Positions 48,101 through 60,100 of a DNA stretch of 64,000 bases are shown piece after piece. The translations under genes and the position numbers were made by a program. The first letter of the stretch is position 1, and every line of letters starts with the position of its first letter. Origin of the DNA: Hofstenia miamia (lineage: Eukaryota > Xenacoelomorpha > Acoela); NCBI GenBank assembly GCA_004352715.1, contig SCFE01000071.1, positions 1,040,975 to 1,104,974 of the forward strand, in the 5' to 3' direction. The notes under the pieces were generated by a model. That model made no database searches and had not been told where the DNA came from. It saw only the letters and a list, made by a program, of their open reading frames with translations.

Positions 48101-51100
48101 AGAAAATTTGAAAGTTTCTTTTAAAATTTTGCATATTGACACTTACCCATTGAAGTGTCAAGCATTTCCAAATTTTAAATTCATATTTTTCAAAGATTTT
48201 GACAAATCCGATTGTAGATTTTTATGGATCCAAATGACAGCTTAGGGCTAAATCAAATGAAGAAATATGTCACTAAAATGATTATACATTAGCAAGCCTT
48301 TGATTTGGTTAATCAACCGAAACTGCCCCACATATTTTATCAATTCATTTACAAATTGCGGAGTAGCAAATTGGATCAGGTGATATAAATAAAAAGATTT
48401 ATCAGGTTATGTGCAATATATTTTTGGTTTGCTTTGGAATTTAGAAAAAAAACAAGTTTAAGGCTGTTTTTAGATCATTATTATGTCAAAATATGAAAAT
48501 TGTTAGCAAATCCTTCCGATTTATCATTTGGATTTAATGAATGTAAGATTTTATGTACATGCAACCTGAAATTGAGTCATGATAGGAAAAATTTTGCAAC
48601 ATTTTGTTAGACCACTTCCAGTCTCAAGAAAAATTTTATTAATTATAAACTTACATTTATTGAACTGACTTGGTCTCAGTCAATTGAGTATCATAAGATT
48701 GGGTGTTATCCTTGCCATTTTATCCAAACTTTAGAAAGATTCTTGTGTGCTACAATGTGGACATTTCACCAAATTTTGTCAGGACCTTTGCGTGCTACAC
48801 TGTGGATTCTCATTTAAAAAAAGGTCTGGACAAAAGTTTAAAAAAATGACAACATTGCACCTCTTTGACTTATCTTAGGGTTGGTACTTACATTCAATTA
48901 GAAGAATGACTGTACATATGCATGCTTTAAGAAATGAATGCTACACAGACATTTACTAAATATGCACAATATATATTCGTAAATGAATGCAGTTTATGAA
49001 AATTTTATATAAGAAATGCTTTTTTGATTAAATATTTTTTGATTTACCTAAAAATATCTGTAATCAAGTGCTTTGTGTGATATGGCATATGGCATTGTTA
49101 TCAACATTACAAAATAATGTACTGTTTTTTATTTGTAATCGCATTGAAAAAAACTTAATTTTTTAGAAAAAGTAATTGCACATTTTCATAAATATTTCGC
49201 AAAGTTAAAAATACTCTTGCGCTGCCAATATTTATTTTAGCAATGTCAATAATTCATTACAAGGCCAAATTTAAGTGCTCATGACCTAAAAAACAAAGTT
49301 CTCTAACATTTTGCAAATTCAAAAATTTAAAAAAACGAGATTTTTTTATAAGTACACTTGAAATACCGATAAATTCTAAATAAAACAATAAGAGTACGTA
49401 AGTATTATATTGTCCACTTGAATCACCAAATAGAGAGAACTATATTAGTAAACTCTCGTAAGTTATAATTTTTTCCTTGCATTTAACAGCGATGTTCACA
49501 AGACAAAGATATAGTTTTTATCACAAACATAATAAAATATGTAGTAAAGAAATGTTCGAAAAATTTAGTTTTTTGACATAATCAAATTTAATTGTATTAT
49601 TAAATGTTACACCATTGATTTAATCAATGGTGTAATATTTAATAAAAAAAATAAAATTTCTGATAAAAAATATTAACACATCATCGAATAGCTTGGCATT
49701 TAATCACATTCAACCTGTATGAAACAAATGTCAAATTGCGATGTGTCAAATATATTGCAAAGACACTCCCTTCCACCATTTTTATATTATAGTATAAGAA
49801 AGATAAATTATTAAAACCAAGATTAGAAAAGAGGATTAACAAAAACTATAAGGACGAATTAAAATAAAATATTGATTTGGTGGAATCTTAATGAATGTAA
49901 GACCATAACATAAATGCACAAATTTACTTGGAAATTTTACTCTTTCCGATTATCTGATAAGGATTTGATTAAAACTCGTTAATAAATTTAATAGATCAGT
50001 AGGGCAACTCACCGAAGAAGCATCCAAATGTAATATCGCTACCCAGGTGAAACTAACACTTCATAACTCAATAATCTACTTAGAGAATCAACAAGAGATC
50101 AGAGTCAGCCATCACGGGGTAAGTATTATCTAAACTTCCTCTTCTTTTCTCTAATTGTGTATTCCGCACTGCCTTGACAGATGTTCTAATAACAATTATA
50201 ATGTAGCATTATACTTACTCCATCGGTCGAAGAGGATTGTAATCTCTGGGCGCACTTGCCCAACGCCAAGTCATTGAGATCATAACAAGCTCGCCAGAAG
50301 CTATCAACTCCATCCTTATACGTAGTTAAAGGTCCAATCCATTGTGAGTCCAACTCAGCTCAGTCTCATGAAACTATATTTGTTATGTGTGCCCTATTGA
50401 GTGAAATAAACTATGAACACAATTCGACTTACTGTTCAAGCTCAATTCGTATATTGTCAGTAGTTGNCACTTGAATCACCAAATAGAGAGAACTATATTA
50501 GTAAACTCTCGTAAGTTATAATTTTTTCCTTGCATTTAACAGCGATGTTCACAAGACAAAGATATAGTTTTTATCACAAACATAATAAAATATGTAGTAA
50601 AGAAATGTTCGAAAAATTTAGTTTTTTGACATAATCAAATTTAATTGTATTATTAAATGTTACACCATTGATTTAATCAATGGTGTAATATTTAATAAAA
50701 AAAATAAAATTTCTGATAAAAAATATTAACACATCATCGAATAGCTTGGCATTTAATCACATTCAACCTGTATGAAACAAATGTCAAATTGCGATGTGTC
50801 AAATATATTGCAAAGACACTCCCTTCCACCATTTTTATATTATAGTATAAGAAAGATAAATTATTAAAACCAAGATTAGAAAAGAGGATTAACAAAAACT
50901 ATAAGGACGAATTAAAATAAAATATTGATTTGGTGGAATCTTAATGAATGTAAGACCATAACATAAATGCACAAATTTACTTGGAAATTTTACTCTTTCC
51001 GATTATCTGATAAGGATTTGATTAAAACTCGTTAATAAATTTAATAGATCAGTAGGGCAACTCACCGAAGAAGCATCCAAATGTAATATCGCTACCCAGG

Positions 51101-54100
51101 TGAAACTAACACTTCATAACTCAATAATCTACTTAGAGAATCAACAAGAGATCAGAGTCAGCCATCACGGGGTAAGTATTATCTAAACTTCCTCTTCTTT
51201 TCTCTAATTGTGTATTCCGCACTGCCTTGACAGATGTTCTAATAACAATTATAATGTAGCATTATTTAGATACTCCATCGGTGGAAGAGGATTGTAATCT
51301 CTGGGCGCACTTGCCCGACGCCAAGTCATTGAGATCATAACAAGCTCGCCAGAAGCTATCAACTCCATCCTTATACGTAGTTAAAGGTCCAATCCATTGT
51401 GAGTCCAACTCAGCTCAGTCTCATGAAACTATGTTTGTTATGTGTGCCTTATTGAGTGAAATAAACTATGAACACAATTCGACTTAATGCTCAAGCTCAA
51501 TTCGTATATTGTCAGTAGTTGGCGTATACCGTAATTAAACAGACACTAGCTGCTATTATTACATAAAAACTTTAACTGTGATATCGAGCAGCTTCCTACA
51601 TGTAATAATTTCGTAACGTACTATACAAACAAACTAACTATAAACTACTGACAAGGTAAAAGTAAGACACAACGCTAGCTACTAAAAAACTATGTACAAA
51701 CGCTAGCTACAAACTACTATTAAAATAACAATACAATCGGTCACGTTATCGGTCACATTATCGGTCAGAATTTAGATCTAAAATTCGGTTAAGATAAATA
51801 ATGATATTTACCTACGATGGCAAAACGCCTTTATTGCATTTATTACTATATGCTAAGAAAGGAATTGATTGCAAGCCAAACGGGTGAAAAATCCCTACAC
51901 TTATCCCTAACTTAGCTGTGATACAATAATCGAGCGCAATACCCATTATTTACTCCTCCGCTAATAGCACTCTGATTGTTGCACACAGAAACCGTTTAGC
52001 TTTGCATAATGTAATAAATCAAACCGCGATAATAAAGAGAAAATATAACGAGGTTAATGTTCATCATATTCACAGCTCGTAGTTTCTATTTATACAAAAT
52101 TTATTAAAACATATTTAGCAATTATTGATGTTAAACAAGTACCAGTCGCCTAATTTCAATTTTGGTTTTCCCACGCTTTAAATTTCTGCGTACCTCGTGG
52201 CTATGCAGAACTGTGTGCAGGCGTTTCGTCCACACTTAATTTTGTCAAACCATTTTGGCGACTAATACTTGCCGAAATTAAACTGTCAAAATTACTAAAT
52301 GCATTTTCCAAGAATTAAAACAAATTAATGATAGAGTTTTGTTTACTATTTCTTGAATGATGCTACACAAAGAATAGGTTTTGTGTCTGTGTAAACAGAA
52401 TAAATAAATACTTAAAAAAGTAATCAACAAGTAAATTGACTAAATATGTGACTTTTTTATATGCTTGATAAAGATATAATAAATTTGAATTTAATTTATG
52501 CCTTGTTTGTACTGGTAATTCAATCGAGTCTCCACTCTGTAAGGATTCCATCTCCATGGATGCTAAATAACAAACCTATTACATTGCAAACACATTTACC
52601 AAAAAAATTGTTCCATTTCAACCTATGGAGTCATTTGATGTTAATAATGATTTGATCAAAAGGTGCTGTACAATATTGCTTACACGTCAATTAGGAATGT
52701 ATGAACTGCAGATTGAGGTGTAATGCATTGCATGGATGGAAATGGCACTGAATAGTTTAATCGACAGAAACATTGTTGGAGAATTATTTCCCTGTACTTA
52801 TGCGGCTAATACAGTAATTTGCAAATTGGTTTTTGCAGCTTTTAGAATTCTGAAAGTCGTAGGCAATCATTGCCTTCAGCTTTATGCATAACTCTTAGCT
52901 ATTTTGTAAAGTTGAGTACTTAGATTTAACCTTGGCAGATATTTGCGAAATTAAACTTTATATTAAAAAGTCATGCACAATGTATAATAAAAACAGACAT
53001 AGAATTAATTTTTTTCCCTTAAAATTATAAAATTGCTGTGAAATACAGTAACATGAAATGTATTGGTGTATATGCAATTTTTGCAATAAATTTTGTCCAC
53101 TATTTTTATACAATAATAGTAGAATTACTGAAACGCATAACTTTAAGAGGCTTCAATGCGAATTTCAGACGGAGTTTGTGTTTCGTTAATATTAATAGTA
53201 AGTTCATTAATCACAGTAGCAGTAAATAGCAAACACGATAACATAAGGCAATATTGTTTATTCTAAAACTTAACTTGCGTGGGCTTCACTATTTAGTAAC
53301 ACGATAATTGTGAAAAATAAATTTTGTAATTAAATTAGGTATGTAATTTCTTGTACAGATGTAGTACAGAAGTAAAACGTAGCTACTTTTTTTAGTTACT
53401 TTGGCATAACTCTGCCTTCAAATATAATCCCATATATCTGTACTATAAATAAACCAATTCTAATTGCATATCTGAACCAATATTCATGAAATTTTTATGC
53501 AATTTTTTTTCATTAATTAATGCCAAAACACTGTGCTTTATATCCTATTCAGCTTGCATTTTCATGCATTTCTGATTTTGAGGGAATTAGTGTTTTCTCT
53601 AAAATTTAAAGATTATAGGCACAAACTTCTTATGTTTATTAATTCGTTTCTTTTTTCTTGTCAATTACTGGTTTCAAATTTTATTGCTTTATTGGGGATA
53701 ACTGTAGGAAGTATATTATAATATTATGACTACCATATACTTTTGAGATCAACTGCCATTGTTGATATAAAAGCGTAAATTAAATATTGATCCAGAGAAA
53801 TGTGTTAGCAGAGTTGATTATGAGATCCGTTGAATGCTATCACCACCTACACTTGATCATAAATTTCTACTTGAAAATCAAAAAACTAAGTTATTTATTA
53901 ATTTCTTATACAATATTCTCGTAAAATCATAGTTATGTCAAAAAGAATTGTAAGCGAGTACGGCCAATCCTAAATCAAGTCTGTTTTGGTCACTGTTTTA
54001 AGCTAAATAAAATGAATTGGTTCGGTTCACCATGGCCCACGTGGGCCATAAGGTCACATATGCAAAGTTATAATTGGGTCGCGCTTATTCACTGAAAGTA

Positions 54101-57100
54101 TAATTATGTGTCATACATACTTTAGCAGAAACGTATACCTTAGTAATTTCAGTAACATTAAAAATTTATATGCAGGTGTGAGTAGTGCCCAACCTAAATG
54201 ATGCCAATCTATACTGGAGTGGCAGGCTTTTGCAATAAATAATTGAAAATTGATAGAGTATATTTTTCAAGTGAAGTTTGTTTCAGTAGAAATAACTTTG
54301 TTTTTTATTAGACTATAAATGGGACACTGGTGTCTTATAGCAGCTTTGAACCTATTCTCATTTTAGCAATATGTCAGTTGCATGAGTATGTGAATGTGCC
54401 ATAAAGTAAAAACGGTATTATAATAGTTATATTTAAAATTTTTACATGTATTATAGACGCTAAGAATGCACTTCACGACCATAGATTTTAAATTTTTCAA
54501 TTTTTTTACGGAAAATTTTATATTCATCCAGTCAAAATGAGAAAACTTGAGGGGACATTCCACCATGTCCCCTCTCGCGTACCCGACTTGACATAAACAA
54601 CACAATAATAGAAAATTTGCTGACCCTTCAACGCCAATTTGTGCATTTATGATTTTGATCGGTATTAAGGCAAAGGTGGTAATGATGGCAACGAACCGCA
54701 AGGAATGAAAAAAGCAAAAAATGACAGAAGTCTTTACCATCAAATGATCAATCATATCATTTATTCTGTGAGAATTTCTTACTCTGCATTGTGTTTTATA
54801 AGTGTTATTTCAATTGGGTAATATGTTAACTGTTGTAGAAAAATTGAAATAAACAACTAGTTCCAAACTATGTTTTATTGACATTTATATCACAAGCCGT
54901 CAACGCATCATAAATGGGACGATATTTTATATTTATAAAGAATAATAGAAGCTTGTAAAGCAGTAAAGGAATTTCAAGTTCACTGATAAATAGATGCTAC
55001 TCAATCAATAATGATTTATTTTTTATTGAAATATGTCATGTGTGACTCTTTCATCAATGAGACAGAATTTATTTTTTGCCAAAGTCAATTTTCTTTGATC
55101 TATAAGAACAAAACTAGTCGGTAACAGAATTTCAAAAAGTTAACATCAATTTGACAAATATACAACATTTACATCATAACACACTGTTCCTCTATAAAAC
55201 ACGTGTATGATATATGTTATATTCGTTTAGGGTTAGCACACTATCTCATCGCCAAATATTCGCATAATTGAAATATTGATTCCATTAAAAGTTAAGAAAC
55301 TAATTGGTTCTGCATGGTAAAAGAACTTCAATAGCCCTGTTATAAGGCATAGATTTTACTTTTTGCAAATTTTTACAATTATTCCCCATTATTGCATTAT
55401 TTTCACTATAATTAAAGCCTTGAATATATAAAGAAGAACAGCATAACTTCAAACAAAATTTTTCACTCTAAATGCTAACTATCGCGTGGCCAAGCCTAAT
55501 AGCAAAATCTTAAATCTTCAAAATAAGTTCTTTAGTATCTGAAGAGACCGCTTACACACACAAACTTGAATTTTTAATGTAGCTGTTATCCAGCTCCTAT
55601 TAAATTAACTCAATATGACATTAGACTTCGAGAACGCATTCTTTTATAATTCAAAGAATAACATGAAATGAAGTTGAAAATATTTGTGTCATATTTATCA
55701 TTTATAAATTTATTCATAAATAACAAATAATTTATTCGTAGTTGAAGAGAAATCGGGAGAATTTTAAAACGATTTTTTAATGAAATGCCCGTAGTTTACC
55801 CACAAGTACACATTGATTGAAAACGGTCGAGTTTATGCACATCTGTTAAATTCGCATACCATGTGGGTGAAGGGCGCATTAAAATAGAAAGAACTATTGA
55901 TTTATATAACCGTAAATTATAATTTGTTGATATGCTAAATAGAAGGTATCTTCTGATAAAAGGAAATATGGGTTGGATCCAATTTTTTCTACTCATTTAC
56001 AGCTCTGCTTTACAATATTTTTTATGAACTTTTAACGAATCACTTATGGATTGAACTTGTAGATGTTGTTAGTGATAAATTGTCTACCAATTCTACAACT
56101 CTTTGAAAATACAGATTATCAAATTTCTTTCATGGGAAGTCAAAATACAAACTAGTGGCATTTTTCGTAAATTGTGGGTACCATTTACAAATGGCAGGCT
56201 TCATTCAATTATGTATATGTACTTGTGAAAGAATTTCAGGTCATCATTTCGACAATGTTCATACAGTGAGCAATTAAGGAATGCTAAGAATCCCTTTTTG
56301 TCACAATGTGACAATTACTTTTGTTTTCATGTTAACATTTATAGAATAAAGTAATTAATACTGGCTATAATCAATATTATGCTAAGGCATACTCTACGGT
56401 ATGCTACCATAGACCGTCGCTGGCACCTAATCCACTAAATTTGGAGGTGACGCTGGGTGACAAGATATATATATATATACTAAAGATTAATTACTTAGGA
56501 ATGGCCTCTTTGGTACAACTAATTTTTTCACTGATACAAACGACAGTGACGAAGTCGGGACGATGTTTTCGCATTTTTTCTTCCAGTCCTCATTTGCAAC
56601 AACCGCCACAACGATTGTCAGTGGCTCTCTTGCTGAGCGTGCCAATTTCAATGCCTATGTTATTTTTTCATTCTTCAACACAATTGTTTATGCAGGTATG
56701 CCATTATATGAAAACAATCGCATTTATTAGATTTTACTATTTTAAGTAAACAGAATTTATCTTCTCATAATCAGATTTCTTTTTGCATTAAAGTGTTAAT
56801 ATGCCATATTAAACAACCCTAAGTATAATAATAAATATGTTTTTACTTATTTTCACTTATTTTACTTTTATTGATAAAATCCCGCAAATCATTTATTATC
56901 ACTTATTTGGATATTTCTGAAAAATACGAGCATTTCTCAGAAATACCTAGTTAAGGAGGCCACTGGATGTTTGATTTGTTATGTATTATGCAAACAACTT
57001 GTTAAATAATGGACAATATTAAAAGAATAAATACTAGGATCACTCTATAATCCTTTTGATGCCTTAAGATTCTTGACGTTAAGAACAATGAATGGATATA

Positions 57101-60100
57101 GAAAGTGCATGATATTAGTGTATTTGACATTGGAGTATGATTGAAGTCTAGAATTTATCATTGTATTTATGTTAATCAAATGTATGAATGATGTCAAGAT
57201 TTTTGTGATAGGGTGGATAATGACATGTTTGACTTTTGAAAGCCCTTTTCAGATGAGCCCCATTGGGGCATCAGATGAAAAATGGGCAGACTATCCTTAA
57301 AAAATTATCATAAGATTTGATGAAGATGAAGGTCTAGAAGTATCATATCTATGATATTTCAATATAATTGTTACTTCTAACACCTATGTTAAACATTTCG
57401 ACTTGTAACTGAAATATGTTTGTCATTTCATGCAATTAGCTTTGATATTCTTTTAAATTATTAGAAAATTAACACATTTTTGAAGATTAAGAATTTATTA
57501 CTCCACTTGAACAAGTCAAATTTCAACATTTGATATACCATTGGAAAGCTCTATTTTTTCTGCAGCTAACCAAAAAAAACAGAATTCAAATATCTCTAAT
57601 AACAATGGAGTAATAATTTTTTAAATTATATATATATATATATACATGTAGTATATAATTTATATTTATCTAATATCTCAAGAAGTTTTTGGGATATCAA
57701 CTCGAAAATTGGTGGACACCTAAAAGTGCGATTCAAGAATATAGTTTCATTTGAAATAGATCGACTTATAACTTTCAGGAATAAATTCATTTATTATAGT
57801 GAAAATGGTTAAAATGGCTATTTCTTAAAAGGTGCAAAAATCCTCTTTTTTAAAGAGGCCGTAATAATTGTCCGATTTGGGCATGCAATGCACCATTCGA
57901 TAGATCTTTTTATGGTGCATCTTTTATAAGCGAGATGCATACCCGTATTTTAAAAATTAATGCGAATCTAATTCACTTATTTTAGGCTATTCGATCACTT
58001 TTTTAAGTACTTATTTAGCCAAACATTTCACTTATTTGTCCGCCCCTGATAATAAGTAAAGCATTCCATGATATAACAAAAGTGCAAAACTATATTAAAT
58101 GCTTGAATTTAAGGAAAACATAGTTTTGTAGGGTTTATGATGATTAAGAAATTATTAAAAATTATAGATAAATCTTATTTTACAGTACCCGCACATTGGA
58201 TTTGGCACAGTAAAGGCTTTTTGGCCGAAAGATGGAATGCCGTTGACTATGCTGGATCAGGGGCAGTGCATTTAGTTGGTGGCATCACTGGTCTGGTCGC
58301 AGCCATATTATTGGGCCCACGAATTGGAAGATTCGACAAAGGTGCGGAAGCTCCACCAATGGGATCGCCAACAAATGCAATTTTGGGGACATTTATGCTA
58401 TGGTAAGAATTAGATAATTATTGATGTCAATCTAGAGTAAACTAAATTTATTGATTTTGAGTTTCTAACACTAGTTGGATGAAAAAAACTTACTTGCAGA
58501 GTAAATAGTATAATTGAATAATTACATGGTAACCCATAATTTTGCCTTTCTCTTGGGACACATAATGCAAACTCGTCTACAGCTGAGTCAGTAATGCATT
58601 TATAATTTTAATCAATTCAATATTATTTGGGCTTTGCGGGATATCTATAAATATAGTCTAAAAATTAATTAATTCACTGCATTCGACATAAAATCGAAGA
58701 AAACAAAACAATGCATCGAAGATAATTTTGTAATTCACTACGTTGCTCAAGAGTCAGCAGTTTTATTCTAACATTTTATGAGTTTTACTGAAATTCCAAG
58801 ATTGATTTAAACGTTTGTAAAATGTTATTGTTTCACATGCATTCGAATTTTAAAAAGCATCGCATTATTACACAATGTCATATCTTGAATCCACATGCTA
58901 AAACGCATTAAATTCAAATATAATTTATGTGGAAAACGAATTAGTTATTCAACGTACTGCAAAGATGCTCAGTTCATAAACCATGAAGGAATCTTAGTGT
59001 ACTCCAACAAAGGCATTGAATTTTATAAGTAAATAATTCATATATTTTTCATATTTCCAAGGTATTCCAAAATCGTAGTTTATATATAGTGCCATTTTTC
59101 CTGCAACCGTTGATGAATTAATGTGACTAAAAAGTTGCTTTTAAAGATTTCTAGCTCTAACTAATTTTTTATGACAATTTATTGTTTCCTCTAACGTATT
59201 ACAATATCCTATAAGCCGGTACATCTTTCAATGTAGCCTTTTTTTGACCCAAATTAAAAGGAAAATGTTTGGTAGCGTTGTTTCTATAACGACCTTGGTT
59301 TAGGAAAATCAATTGGTTCAGAAATAACTTTAGACAGTGCATTGCTAATAACCATTTTATTTTTTGTTAAAAATTCGTATTAAGAAAACAGGTTCTTAGC
59401 AAGCCCATATTTTCTTGGTCTAGATATTGTAAATAAGGCATGTACAAAAAAATTATATAAATTTGAGACAAAATATTTTCTATATATTATGCATACTACT
59501 GGCGCTAAATTGTTACTCTTTACTTAGCTCCGATGTACGCATCACTAAGTTACTTAGCACTGAATATATGCACTAAGGCCATGTGAAGTCATTGTAACAG
59601 CAGATATACACATAAATGTCAAGGAATACTCCCAATTTCATGTCAAGTTTCTTATAAAGTAGACAAGCCTTATATATGATGGGTAATTCTCAAAATATAA
59701 CCATAACCTCATCACCAAAATATATGTAAATTACAAATTACTAATAAACGATATCGTTTTCTCTATGCACACGTTTAGAATGAACTTATAGCTAACTGTG
59801 ATTCTAAATATAGTTTTAAAAATCATTTTAATTTTTAGTGTTAAAATTTATGCCATTCTTTTCTTTTAGCAAATTTGACTTCTTAACTGATTATGAACTA
59901 AGTATGCAAGTAATCCCGAACAAAAGGCATCCGTTTTTTCATCATTAGGAATTAGTTTCCGGAGAAAAGCCTTTTCAGCCAATTGCATTAATAAGAAATT
60001 TCTTTGAATTATCACGCAAATTAGTGCCTTTATTCAATTTAAGACAGAAAAGCTGTCAATTTTTATTCTATTGCGCTAAAATGGAATTTCCCATAATTGG

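Larger units (their letters stand above)
32186..56498 (+). other. AMT intron 1, 24.3 kb, with nested gene and TEs
   Basis: Donor GTATGA, acceptor TTACTTAG. TG|G restores Trp87 across the junction. It holds the nested secreted-protein gene, a candidate two-exon ORF, a complete hAT element, LINE fragments, a giant inverted repeat, a 1.05-kb direct repeat and several (TA)n tracts. No other AMT exon is needed between exons 1 and 2, judging by family alignment. Confidence 0.88.

Noticed and set aside
54363-54755. 130-codon minus-strand frame
   Set aside because: No domain, no splice or signal features and AT-biased composition; length alone is not convincing in an intron of this size.
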